Below, piece after piece: positions 23,699 to 32,120 of a stretch of 64,000 nucleotides of DNA. The DNA is from Anabaena cylindrica PCC 7122. Its GTDB lineage: Bacteria; Cyanobacteriota; Cyanobacteriia; Cyanobacteriales; Nostocaceae. Made by a program: the position numbers and the translations under genes. The notes below the pieces were generated by a model. That model was given only the letters and a program-made list of their open reading frames with translations. It had not been told where the DNA came from and searched no databases. Position 1 is the stretch's first letter, and every line of letters starts with the position of its first letter. The stretch covers positions 62,001-126,000 of the forward strand of contig NC_019773.1 of assembly GCF_000317695.1 (NCBI RefSeq), given 5' to 3'.

Positions 23699-24550
23699 AT
23701 GAAAATTGATGGCTGTGGACAAGCGAAAATACTATCTGGACAAGAAAGAGAACTACTATTAAATAAAGGATTCTTATCTCAAAGAGATAGAACTCTCAAT
23801 GAATTATGTTTCTACACAGCTTGTCGTAGCTGTGAAGCCAGACAGATTTTATATTCAGATATTTTTAATGGAGATAAAATTCGGGAGACTCTCATTCTGA
23901 GGAAGGAGATTACTAAAGGGAAACAGGCAACTAGAGTTATTCCTGTAAATCCAAAACTGGCTTTGTCATTAGAAAAATACATTCAGGAATCTCAAGAACT
24001 ACTAAAAATAAAACAACTGGTGGGGCAATGGGATTATAAAAGTTTAACTTGTAATGATGTATTTGATGAAAATAATCAAATCATTTGTCCAAAATGTTCT
24101 CATAATGTTATCTCTACCGCTGGTAAATCCAGGGGTAAGCAATTGTATAAATGTAAAAAATGTGCATACCGCTTCCTAGTAAAAACAGCTTTTGTAGAAT
24201 CCCCGGAGTTGAAAGATAGAGTTCTTCAACTGGGAGTATATAACTCCCAAAGTTACGGATTTTTATTCGCTAATTCATCTAATCCTTACTTGTTTCCAGG
24301 AGACCAAGGAAACGGATCTATTTCTAGAACAACTGTTAAAGAAATATTTGCAAATGCGTGTAAAAGAGTAGGAATTATCGGAGCAGGGACACATAGCTGG
24401 AGAAGAACTGCTCTAACAGAAATGCACAAAAAGAAAATTCCTATGAAAGTAATTCAAAATATATCTGGTCATGTCCGACTTTCTAATCTACAGAAGTATT
24501 TAGAAGTATCCAGAGAAGAAGTAGAAGCAGCAATTAACTCACTGCCATAA
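23699..24550 (+). CDS. Tyrosine recombinase with inserted zinc ribbon (first)
   Basis: 283 residues. The catalytic set is complete: R43 (TACRSCEAR), K73 (TKGKQATR), H232xxR235 (THSWRR), H258 (SGHVRL) and Y267 (LQKYLEV). It lacks the usual N-terminal core-binding domain and starts directly at the catalytic domain. Between the Lys hairpin and HxxR lies a zinc ribbon with C130xxC133 (ICPKC) and C152xxC155 (YKCKKC), like those of some transposases. The close relative at 44436 lacks this insert. The enzyme should cut and rejoin DNA at short inverted sites; the ribbon may add DNA contacts or choose the site. A paralogue follows 139 bp downstream. Confidence 0.8.
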   Translation: MKIDGCGQAKILSGQERELLLNKGFLSQRDRTLNELCFYTACRSCEARQILYSDIFNGDKIRETLILRKEITKGKQATRVIPVNPKLALSLEKYIQESQELLKIKQLVGQWDYKSLTCNDVFDENNQIICPKCSHNVISTAGKSRGKQLYKCKKCAYRFLVKTAFVESPELKDRVLQLGVYNSQSYGFLFANSSNPYLFPGDQGNGSISRTTVKEIFANACKRVGIIGAGTHSWRRTALTEMHKKKIPMKVIQNISGHVRLSNLQKYLEVSREEVEAAINSLP

Positions 24551-24574
24551 TCTGTTTTATCTAACCTATCACAA

Positions 24575-24667
24575 GCAATACTAATCGGTTAAGCCTTTTT
24601 TGGGCATTATAGACAACGATATTTCAAAGGTTTTGCCTACTTGATTTCCTTAACCGAGCAGTATTGC
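24575..24667. repeat. 19-bp inverted repeat between the two recombinase genes
   Basis: GCAATACTAATCGGTTAAG (24575-24593) is inverted at 24649-24667 with two mismatches. Its first 15 bases are identical to 10659-10673 in the transposon left end. It may be a recombinase site or an old transposon-end relic. Confidence 0.5.
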
Positions 24668-24689
24668 AATCAAAAGGAGTTACTTAATA

Positions 24690-25550
24690 ATGTTAATTAA
24701 CCGAAACGGTCAAGCCAAAGTTTTAACTAAATCAGAAATTCAGCAGCTTTTTCACAACGGATTTAAAAGCAGTCGAGATAAAGCTTTGTTTGCAGTCGCT
24801 TTTTACACAGCCTGTCGAATTTCAGAAGCCAGAAAAATGTTTATAATTGATGCGTTTTATGATGGTAAAGTCAGAGATGAAATTATCATTCGTAAAGCTC
24901 ACTCTAAAGGAAAACAAGGTACAAGAAGTATTCCTACTCATCCCAACCTGAAAAAGATTTTACAAGAATATTACGACAATTCTGCCAAATTGGTAGAAAT
25001 GAAAAAAATGATAGGAGATTGGAGTGAAAAAAGTTTCAATTGCGAAGGTAAAATTATTATCAACTTAGCTCATCAATGTCCTAGATGTCAATTTGCTGGC
25101 ATCTTTAAAAATGGAGTTTGTAATAATCAACAAAGATATAAGTGCAAAAAATGTCGCCATGAGTTTTTTGAGAGAGAACTACCTAAAACAGATTTAGCTT
25201 CTGAAAATTCATCAGCAATTGAGTTTGACCCGCTAGGAGTGACTTGTTCAACTTTATATGGTTTCTTGCTAGAGAAATCTGACAATCCTTTTTTATTTCC
25301 AGGAAGGCGAAGCAAGGGTTATATTAGCCTCCGAAACGCCATGAGCATTTTTGTATATGCTTTTGACAAGCTAGGAATTGATGGTGCTTCTACTCATAGT
25401 TGTCGGCGGACAGCACTGACTATGATGCACCGAGAAGGAGTAATTTTAAAAGTGCTGCAAGAAATTAGCGGACACAAAGATTTAGGAGCGTTGCAGAAAT
25501 ATCTAGAAGTTTCTGAAGAGCAAGCCCGTGCAGCTATCAATATTTTGTAA
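24690..25550 (+). CDS. Tyrosine recombinase with inserted zinc ribbon (second)
   Basis: 286 residues, similar throughout to the gene before it. Catalytic residues: R43 (TACRISEAR), K73 (SKGKQGTR), H236xxR239 (THSCRR), H262 (SGHKDL) and Y271 (LQKYLEV). The zinc ribbon cysteines fall at the same residue numbers, 130, 133, 152 and 155 (QCPRC, YKCKKC), although the sequence around them differs. That conservation argues the insert is functional. Both lack the N-terminal core-binding domain. The tandem pair may act as a heterodimer or on two different sites. Confidence 0.8.
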   Translation: MLINRNGQAKVLTKSEIQQLFHNGFKSSRDKALFAVAFYTACRISEARKMFIIDAFYDGKVRDEIIIRKAHSKGKQGTRSIPTHPNLKKILQEYYDNSAKLVEMKKMIGDWSEKSFNCEGKIIINLAHQCPRCQFAGIFKNGVCNNQQRYKCKKCRHEFFERELPKTDLASENSSAIEFDPLGVTCSTLYGFLLEKSDNPFLFPGRRSKGYISLRNAMSIFVYAFDKLGIDGASTHSCRRTALTMMHREGVILKVLQEISGHKDLGALQKYLEVSEEQARAAINIL

Positions 25551-25807
25551 AGCCCCAATATCACACTCAATAAAATTTGTCAAGGGGTGTCCAAAAGGAG
25601 ACATAGTGGCAAACAAATCCCAAATGCTTGCTGTGTAAGAATTTGAAATTTGCAAAAAATTTCAATTATTTTTTAATGTTTTTGTGTCAAAACCAAAAAG
25701 ACACTTGGGTAAACAAGTTTAGCTTTTGCACAAAAGATAGAAGTTTCGTTATATTAACTATAATACCTGCTGTTACGTTTGTTTTGTCACAAAAATAGAG
25801 GGCTAAT
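25551..25807. other. Intergenic region with operator-like inverted repeats
   Basis: TGTCCAAAAGGAGACA and GTGTC-AAAACCAAAAA-GACAC are small inverted repeats ahead of the gene at 25808. No gene is seen. Confidence 0.4.
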
Positions 25808-26122
25808 TTGATGGGAACTTCTGGTCGAGGAGGTAAAAGAGAGGGGGGTGGTCGTCCATCCAACTGGCAGTATCAACCTACTTGTACTATACGAGTGCCG
25901 AAAATTTTTGCGGAGATACTTCTAAAAACTGCTCAGGAATTGGACAAAGGACTGAATGAGATAATTATTGTTGACCCCAAAAAGATGAGCGTTAGTCCGC
26001 AAGTAAAAAAAGAAGTGTTGTCTTTATCTCAATTGCGTATTTATACACGGGAAGGGCATAAAACATTGCGACTGGAGGAATTAATTAGTGTTTTACAACA
26101 ATGTCTTAAACAGAAAGACTGA
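25808..26122 (+). CDS. Small basic protein with GKREGGGRP motif
   Basis: 104 residues. The start GRGGKREGGGRPSNW is a basic, glycine-rich, AT-hook-like segment seen at the N-terminus of many phage and plasmid small proteins. It is followed by TCTIRVPKIFAEILLKTAQE, which could be the strand and first helix of an RHH fold. A DNA-binding regulatory role is likely; the target is not shown. It could start at the first or second ATG (25808 or 25811). Confidence 0.55.
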   Translation: MMGTSGRGGKREGGGRPSNWQYQPTCTIRVPKIFAEILLKTAQELDKGLNEIIIVDPKKMSVSPQVKKEVLSLSQLRIYTREGHKTLRLEELISVLQQCLKQKD

Positions 26123-26177
26123 AATTTTTGAGTCAAATTATTTGTCGATTTTCATTGAATATGAAAGCATAGCATTT

Positions 26178-27593
26178 TTAGGAATCAAAATCAATCGGTT
26201 TACCGTTAAAGTGCTGATGTATTTTTTCAGGATGAACCCATGATGGTAAGGTGTGTTCAACGTCTTTTAATTCGTTCCCTTGTGCATCAACTAACCCATA
26301 CCTGACAACTACTCTAGGCAGTGGTGTATCACCGTCAGCACTGAATTTTTGTAGTAGAATCATTCCGGCTTTACGAGTAGCTTCGGTTCCTGGCGCAAAT
26401 GACTCGTTAGTGTCATTATGGGTTATTCCCAGTAACATATTTTTGGCTTTTCTGGTGTCACTGAGTGATAACTTAAAAACAGTATCAGCTAATTCACCTA
26501 TCAACATTCTTTGATGGGTAAATTCATCTATAATGGTTTGGGTTTTATTGCTGGGATTTTGCTTTATTCTATCCATCCAATACCGTATTAAATCTTGAAA
26601 AGCAGTCATAGTATCCTGTTCATTTTCTGCTATATTCTGACTTTGCAGAAACTTCCAAACTTTGGCATTAATTCCGGTGGCGTGGCGGTCTATTAAATAA
26701 TAGATATCAGCGTCTAAGCAATATTTTCTGATGAGTGCGATCGCTCCGGCTGTATATGTCTTCCCACTACCTTGATTACCGATTAACCATAGAGGTTTCA
26801 AGCTACTAATTATCTTCCACAGATAACCGTCTTCATGACCCTTTAGAGCATCAATCAGAACTGTTTTTAATTCTTCATTAGCACTGGGTTGTTTAGCATC
26901 ACTAACGGGTTTATTAAGTTTGTCCAATTTGCGTTTTATTTCGGCTATTTCTAATTCGTTTTTGGCTGTTTCTTTGTCTAATTCACTAACCTGTAATTGG
27001 TGAGTTTTAATAGACAAAGTGCCTTGTAATTGTCCGTTAAGGTGGTCTAGTTGTACTTCCCCTTCTGACTTCATAGCCTGTATACTTTCGGCTGTGTGAC
27101 GGGCTATTACTTGTTTAGTTATTTCAGCCTGGTTTGACTTGCTAAACCCAAATAAATCAATGTGAGTTTGTTCTAGTAAATCATTCTCAAGTGCTTTGAT
27201 TTTGAGTAGTTTGAACTGTGAATGTATTGATTTTTCCTGATGATTAGTTAATGTTTTATTCACACCATAAGCAGATAACAAAAACAAACTACTAAACAAT
27301 CCCCACGTTATCGCGGTAGGGTCTTCAGGTGGCAGTATTTTGACAACGTTAATATTATTATCAAATAACTGGTTTCTGCGTTCTCTATCAACTAAAAATG
27401 ATATTCCTCTCTTGATTTTGGATGGACGGCAACTGCTTTTAACATTACAGTACAAGGTTTCCTGATGTTTGATTGAATCTGAGAACATGGGAACTGATGC
27501 AATAAAACCTGACATTAACAAAATGCCTACCAAAGCGGTAGAACTGCGGCGCTGCTTAACTAATTGTTGGTTAAATTGTTGTATTTCTTGCAT
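26178..27593 (-). CDS. Membrane-anchored P-loop ATPase
   Basis: 471 residues. Two membrane spans (about 19-36 and 95-112) precede a coiled coil (about 130-230). The ATPase core has Walker A LIGNQGSGKT (270-279) and Walker B TIIDEF (353-358), then GITHNDTNESF as a sensor-like segment. The layout resembles coupling proteins and DNA pumps that sit at the membrane, but I cannot place it in TraD or FtsK with confidence. It is the last gene of a leftward set beginning at 30549. A mobilisation or transfer role is inferred from its company. Confidence 0.6.
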   Translation of the reverse strand: MQEIQQFNQQLVKQRRSSTALVGILLMSGFIASVPMFSDSIKHQETLYCNVKSSCRPSKIKRGISFLVDRERRNQLFDNNINVVKILPPEDPTAITWGLFSSLFLLSAYGVNKTLTNHQEKSIHSQFKLLKIKALENDLLEQTHIDLFGFSKSNQAEITKQVIARHTAESIQAMKSEGEVQLDHLNGQLQGTLSIKTHQLQVSELDKETAKNELEIAEIKRKLDKLNKPVSDAKQPSANEELKTVLIDALKGHEDGYLWKIISSLKPLWLIGNQGSGKTYTAGAIALIRKYCLDADIYYLIDRHATGINAKVWKFLQSQNIAENEQDTMTAFQDLIRYWMDRIKQNPSNKTQTIIDEFTHQRMLIGELADTVFKLSLSDTRKAKNMLLGITHNDTNESFAPGTEATRKAGMILLQKFSADGDTPLPRVVVRYGLVDAQGNELKDVEHTLPSWVHPEKIHQHFNGKPIDFDS

Positions 27594-27772
27594 TATCTAC
27601 CTCCAAACATTTTACTTACATATGCACCAATACCAGACTTATGCAACCATATTAATGCTGAATTAATGTTATAAACAATATCCACAAATTCAGTTATTAA
27701 GTAATTCAAAAATATCGCTGTAACTAATCCAGATAACATGATTTGAATAAATGATTTAATCAACCTAATCAT
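27593..27772 (-). CDS. Small membrane protein in the ATPase operon
   Basis: 59 residues from ATG 27772 (an upstream in-frame ATG at 27808 is less likely because it overlaps the previous gene more). One hydrophobic span (FIQIMLSGLVTAIFLNYLI) and a second weak one. The stop overlaps the ATPase start, which points to translational coupling. Confidence 0.55.
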   Translation of the reverse strand: MIRLIKSFIQIMLSGLVTAIFLNYLITEFVDIVYNINSALIWLHKSGIGAYVSKMFGGR

Positions 27773-28358
27773 TGCTATTATTCTCCTGATTATTATTAGG
27801 ATTTGCAACCTTTTTGAGTATCCCTAGTAAAGCAATACTTGACAAAGCAATTAACAAACTAAAACCCATATCTGGTAATTGAAAACTTAAGCCATCGCTG
27901 CTTCTAATTTCTTGGTAAGTTTGTGCAATAGCCTGTTTAGTTTGGATAATTTCTGAAGTGATTTTACTTGTACCAGAAAATGAAACCGCGCCTCCAATAG
28001 CTAATTTTACTATTCCTATCAATGGCTTATTACCTAGTGAAAATTCCCAGCTATCAGAACTGATTGAAAAATTAAAACTATCCCCTACATCAATTAATCC
28101 TGGTAACAAACTTACAACGGCACTGGCAACTTGAATAATGGTTAATGTGACCTGTAGATTAAATAACAACCAACTAAGGCTACAGGATGATATTTGACAA
28201 GCCAGAAATAACAAACTACTATCAATGCGTTTTCTCGCTTGAATATCTGCATAGAGTTTGTTTTCAATGTGAGTTAAATAACGGACAGTTTCACCCTGTA
28301 GCGGTGTTTCTTCACTATCAAGAATATTGTCTAAATCATTGGGTGATTGTGTTAGCAT
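27765..28358 (-). CDS. Unknown membrane protein in the ATPase operon
   Basis: 197 residues with hydrophobic segments at about 48-70 (LLFLACQISSCSLSWLLFNL), 73-88, 112-128 and 168-185. The C-terminus is asparagine-rich (NPNNNQENNSND). It overlaps the next small gene by 8 bp. I do not recognise it. It probably forms a membrane complex with the ATPase. Confidence 0.55.
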   Translation of the reverse strand: MLTQSPNDLDNILDSEETPLQGETVRYLTHIENKLYADIQARKRIDSSLLFLACQISSCSLSWLLFNLQVTLTIIQVASAVVSLLPGLIDVGDSFNFSISSDSWEFSLGNKPLIGIVKLAIGGAVSFSGTSKITSEIIQTKQAIAQTYQEIRSSDGLSFQLPDMGFSLLIALSSIALLGILKKVANPNNNQENNSND

Positions 28359-28428
28359 AGGAGTAGTAAAAATAATGACCTGATTACCCCTATCAATTAG
28401 CAGTTGGTAGAGGTATTTGAATTACGTT

Positions 28429-29103
28429 TTAAAATCCGAGTGCTGCTTTAAATTGCATAAATCTTTCTTTGAATCCTGGTGTGTGGTATTGTTTCTCAGG
28501 AATCAAGTCATAACGCGCATTTTCACCCTTGTCTAGGGCTTGACTAATCTGCTTAGATTGCAGTTGCTCATCAGCAGCTATTTGTTTATTTTCGGGACGG
28601 TTTGACTGTTCCAAAATTGCCGCCTGTTGATCTACTCCTACCAAGTGAGCATCTATATATCCCTTAATTTGGGTGTAGTTCATCTGGTAATTATGGCGGG
28701 TATTTTCGGTATTTTTGGATAGGACAAATTCTTGTGCTAATTCTTGACGTTGATGAATATACTTTTGTTGTCCTAACATTACTTGAGATGCTGCTTTGTC
28801 AATAGCTATAGCACTCTTACCAGCCTGTAACAAAATATCAGCAGTTGCCTTGTTATAAGCTTCAGAACCGTTGATAATCTCAAGATAAGCTTGTGCTAAT
28901 TTTGGTGCTAATTCTTGGCTTAATCTGCCTTGACGGGCTAATTCTCCTATTTTTTGGGCTGCTGCTATGTCTCCACCCATAGCTTTATCAAAATCACTGA
29001 GTGTGACACCAAACTTTTTACCTAAAACTTTGGTGATTAGCTTACCTTTGGGTAAGACGTGATTTTTTAATTTGGGTGTTTTGGCGGGGGGTAACTGTTT
29101 CAT
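28429..29103 (-). CDS. Unknown helical protein in the ATPase operon
   Basis: 224 residues, helical and glutamine/alanine-rich (GDIAAAQKIGELARQGRLSQ; AILEQSNRPENKQIAADEQL), with no membrane segment. It could be a cytoplasmic partner of the membrane proteins. The start ATG overlaps the end of the preceding 69-residue gene. Family unknown. Confidence 0.5.
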   Translation of the reverse strand: MKQLPPAKTPKLKNHVLPKGKLITKVLGKKFGVTLSDFDKAMGGDIAAAQKIGELARQGRLSQELAPKLAQAYLEIINGSEAYNKATADILLQAGKSAIAIDKAASQVMLGQQKYIHQRQELAQEFVLSKNTENTRHNYQMNYTQIKGYIDAHLVGVDQQAAILEQSNRPENKQIAADEQLQSKQISQALDKGENARYDLIPEKQYHTPGFKERFMQFKAALGF

Positions 29104-29309
29104 TTCGGTATTTCCAAATAGTTGTTAGGATCTGAGAAATATCTGTGTTCTGGTTTTATTACTCTGCTACTAAAACGATAATTATCAATTGTGATAAATG
29201 CTGCTATAGTGGTAATTAGTAGCAGAGAACAGGTAATCAAAGCAGTGGGATTAATCCTTAATTTGAAGCTGTTATCCGGCTTTGAGACTTGGGATTTTAA
29301 ATGCTGCAA
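29100..29309 (-). CDS. Small single-span membrane protein
   Basis: 69 residues with one clear span (ALITCSLLLITTIAAFITI, about 23-41) and a polar tail (PEHRYFSDPNNYLEIPK). The annotated start overlaps the previous gene by 38 bp; a later start is possible. Its stop overlaps the next gene's start. Probably a membrane subunit of the same complex. Confidence 0.5.
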   Translation of the reverse strand: MQHLKSQVSKPDNSFKLRINPTALITCSLLLITTIAAFITIDNYRFSSRVIKPEHRYFSDPNNYLEIPK

Positions 29310-30120
29310 GTGTGGATTTGACTTTGCTTTTAAAGTCTTTCGTTTGCTCCTGTAGTTGGGAATTAATCCCCTGTAACCCAGTGGTTAATTGTTCTGAATT
29401 TTGACTAAAACCATCAGATGCTACTTGACTAATTTCCTCCAAAGTCTCACTAATTTTCTGGGAATTGAGACTAACTTTATATTGAATGAAGGCAACAATA
29501 GCTGATTTAATTTCCTCCAAACTGTCGGTTAAATCTTCACTGCTGCTATTAAAGTTTGACGCTATCAGTTCAATCTCAGCAGTGTTAAGAACAACGCCCA
29601 AACTGTTAGCGGTAGAAGCAATTAATTCTGATTTTGTGGCAGTGGCTAAAGCTGTTTCTTCCTCAGTATCTAAAGCAGGTCTATTTGTGTATAATTCGCT
29701 GCTATCTATATCCTGTATAGATGCTGTATTTACATCATCTACCCTGTTTACCGTGTCTACATCCTCACTGGTTAATGTTTCCAGTTCCTCCTGGGTAAGT
29801 TCTGCAATGTTTCCATTTTCAACATCTACACAGATAGATGTTTCCTGTGTGGGTTCTAATTCGTCAGAATTGTTGTTAGTTAAAGCTTCCAGTTCTGGTG
29901 CAGATTCATTGGTTATCATTGGTTCTACATCTTCCTGAATTACTGTTAATTTTGTAGCTGTACTCATAAAGTAATCAGTAGCTTTGTTAGTCTCCCTATC
30001 TGTAATGTTGTTAACATTGCTTACATTATTTTGTAGATAGGTTTTTACATCTTTTAACTCAACTTTTAAGCCTTTACGAGATAGTCTAGATTGAACTCTT
30101 TTAGCAACTATGGTTAACAT
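29272..30120 (-). CDS. Acidic, repeat-like protein in the ATPase operon
   Basis: 282 residues. The N-terminus is basic (VAKRVQSRLSRKGLKVELKD). The middle is long, acidic and threonine/serine-rich (about 70-160), probably disordered. The C-terminus is a helical coiled coil (about 195-270). This suggests a flexible linker or scaffold. I do not recognise the family. Confidence 0.5.
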   Translation of the reverse strand: MLTIVAKRVQSRLSRKGLKVELKDVKTYLQNNVSNVNNITDRETNKATDYFMSTATKLTVIQEDVEPMITNESAPELEALTNNNSDELEPTQETSICVDVENGNIAELTQEELETLTSEDVDTVNRVDDVNTASIQDIDSSELYTNRPALDTEEETALATATKSELIASTANSLGVVLNTAEIELIASNFNSSSEDLTDSLEEIKSAIVAFIQYKVSLNSQKISETLEEISQVASDGFSQNSEQLTTGLQGINSQLQEQTKDFKSKVKSTLAAFKIPSLKAG

Positions 30121-30123
30121 TAT

Positions 30124-30549
30124 CTATGCTCCTATTTTAGATAGTTGGGAAGATTGGACTTTTGACTTATAGATAAGTGCTACCGCACAGATAGGAATTA
30201 GCACTTGTTTGGCATAAAAAGATTTAGCTTTAAATCCCCCGGCTGTTTTAAACCATCTACTGATAGTGCCTTTATTGGGTGTAATTCCTAATTTCTCCAG
30301 TAGGTTTATGAACTGTTGACCCGTGCAGCCGTCACCTATTGATGACTCTACTTTTGATATTTTTCCTTTGATTTTGTGGTATTGGGAAAAGTATCTTGGT
30401 GAGGTTTTACGCAGTGCTATGAACAGTTCAAACCCATCTTTAGTAAGGGGTAATTCTGCTGTTCTCATATCGCGTTTTACCCTCCACCAATGGACATCAT
30501 TTACCCTTGCACCTGTTACGGTTTCATATATCGCGCGTTCATTCTCCAT
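30124..30549 (-). CDS. Putative regulator, first gene of the ATPase operon
   Basis: 141 residues. FINLLEKLGITPNKGTISRW (about 81-100) is helix-turn-helix-like, and the basic KRDMRTAELPLTKDGFELFI precedes it. A short hydrophobic stretch lies near the end (VLIPICAVALIY). The gene lies directly downstream of the repeats at 30621-30662, which could be its operator. A DNA-binding role as operon regulator is inferred. Confidence 0.45.
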   Translation of the reverse strand: MENERAIYETVTGARVNDVHWWRVKRDMRTAELPLTKDGFELFIALRKTSPRYFSQYHKIKGKISKVESSIGDGCTGQQFINLLEKLGITPNKGTISRWFKTAGGFKAKSFYAKQVLIPICAVALIYKSKVQSSQLSKIGA

Positions 30550-30720
30550 AGCTTGAATAGTTGCGTTATGCGTTATCTGTAATCTGCAAAATTGCAGTGC
30601 GTGTAATTCACATCCTAAATATCTGTATTACGCATATTGCGTATCTGTATTACGCATTTTGCATTTTAGGAGTGCGTTTACTTGCACGTTAGGCATTTAT
30701 GCAGTATCCGTATTACCAAG
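30550..30720. repeat. Repeat region between divergent genes
   Basis: ATCTGTATTACGCATATTGC (30621-30640) and ATCTGTATTACGCATTTTGC (30643-30662) are 20-bp direct repeats offset by 22 bp, two helical turns. More TGCGTTA/TTACGCA pieces occur on each side (30553-30715). It is a likely operator for the divergent operons, or part of an origin. Confidence 0.6.
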
Positions 30721-30913
30721 ATTTATGCTTATTTCCTTCACTTTCCAGTCATGACAAGACTTTTTGGGATGCAGTGGGATTGCAACTTTCTTGGCTCTAG
30801 TGTTAGTATAGCAGTCGAGTTCCGACAAGTACAACTAAGTTCTGTCAACAGGTGAACTTAACGGAATATGTACCCATTAGACCTAATCTGATGTTTACTG
30901 GAAATATCAGATA

Positions 30914-31090
30914 ATGTTGGATGCTATGGGAACTAATAAGAAAGTAAAAATTACATTTACTTGCACTCCAGAGTTGAAAGACGAATTACAGCAATGGGCT
31001 GACAGTGAAAACAGAACATTGTCAAACCTTGTAGAAACTTTGTCAGAAACAGCAGTTATGGAACGGAAACAAACCCAAAAAGCAAGTTAA
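30914..31090 (+). CDS. CopG-type ribbon-helix-helix protein
   Basis: 58 residues from ATG 30914, or 54 from the second ATG at 30926. KVKITFTCTPELKDELQQWA gives the strand and first helix, NRTLSNLVETLSETAV the turn and second helix. This is the classic RHH layout. Such proteins bind operators as dimers and control copy number, partition or transfer operons. It lies opposite the leftward ATPase operon and before the genes at 31120 and 31307. The likely operators are the repeats at 30621-30662. Confidence 0.75.
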   Translation: MLDAMGTNKKVKITFTCTPELKDELQQWADSENRTLSNLVETLSETAVMERKQTQKAS

Positions 31091-31119
31091 TCAATTTGCG
31101 ATCGCCTACAACAGTAAAC

Positions 31120-31314
31120 ATGACAGATAACATTAAACGCTCTAAGGGAAAGTTTGACTACCTGGCGGAAACTAGAGATTGGGGTGCAGCCACAACCGAG
31201 GAGCGTTGCAAAAAACTTGCTAGAGGGAAAGGTAAACGATTAGTCGAGATTATCGACACTGAAACCGGAGATTTACCAATCATTTGTATTTTTGAGGACT
31301 ACCCAGATGAGTGA
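31120..31314 (+). CDS. Unknown 64-residue protein
   Basis: Starts at ATG 31120 (an upstream TTG in frame is less likely). A basic small protein (SKGKFDYLAETRDWGAATTE, then KKLARGKGKRLVEI) with an acidic tail. Its stop overlaps the next start (ATGAGTGA), which indicates coupling. Family unknown. Confidence 0.5.
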   Translation: MTDNIKRSKGKFDYLAETRDWGAATTEERCKKLARGKGKRLVEIIDTETGDLPIICIFEDYPDE

Positions 31315-31549
31315 AACAGCTACCCAAGTTCCCATCACTACTATTGTTCCTATGCTGACTGCTATCAGCGATCGCAATTGGCAGCAGTTCAAAAATCTAG
31401 AGGCTGATTTTGTTAGCCAGTATGGGGTAGATGTATGGGAGGAAGTGTTTAATTTTCGTTTGAAACCTGCATTAGATAAAGATTCTGACCGATGGCTACT
31501 AATTCAGTGGTGCAGTCAGGGTATTAAATCAATCAAAAATGTGGCTTAG
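31307..31549 (+). CDS. Unknown 80-residue protein
   Basis: Starts at ATG 31307 inside the end of the preceding gene. Helical and soluble (NWQQFKNLEADFVSQYGVDV; WLLIQWCSQGIKSIKNV). No motif recognised. Translationally coupled to the 64-residue gene. Confidence 0.5.
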   Translation: MSETATQVPITTIVPMLTAISDRNWQQFKNLEADFVSQYGVDVWEEVFNFRLKPALDKDSDRWLLIQWCSQGIKSIKNVA

Positions 31550-32120
31550 TTTAGGCGCACCCCTCCCCCGTTACTGTTCCAAAATTTCAAAAATTTAGGA
31601 TAGTAACTCACCCAACCCAAGGTTAGAAAATTTATATCTTGACCGGATGCCCTGAGTGCGATCGCCTGCGGCAGTGTGCTTTGCACAATCGCCTCCGGTG
31701 CTGGCGTAGCCCATCGCTAAATCTCATTCACTGTAATCACCCTCCGCTCCTACAAGGGAGCGCAATCGCAAAATTTACCAACAAAATACTAAAAACTAAA
31801 ATTTTTTCTAGGTACTACAAAATGAATAATTCGCGTAACTCATACCCCGACTGACTTGTAAGCAGCTTAAGTATAGCGTTGTATTTTTTTTATAACGTTG
31901 TCAAAAATGCTAGTACAAGGATACCTTAGAATTTAGACAAAAAAAATTGTGAGGTCCCCCAAACAGTTGAGTAAGGTGAGTGCAAATCACCTTCTGTACA
32001 GAGAAGCCACACAAAATCCATTCAAAATAAAAAATTTATTAATTATTATTGTAGTTGATTTTGTGAATTTTCTGCAACTGGCTGGGACTCCAAAAAAACA
32101 AAAAACAGGAGTCACTACCA
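31550..32120. other. 570-bp leader region of the replication gene
   Basis: No convincing gene. It holds a GCGATCGCCTGCGGC-type interspersed repeat (31655-31715), the near direct repeats GCGTTGTA and ACGTTGTC around 31877-31905, and a hairpin AAGGTGA-GTGCAAA-TCACCTT (31973-31993). The hairpin may be part of a structured leader or antisense RNA controlling the helicase gene. Confidence 0.4.

Noticed and set aside
29486..29938. 150-codon plus-strand frame opposite the acidic protein
   Set aside because: It is a serine/valine-rich antisense shadow of the 282-residue gene.
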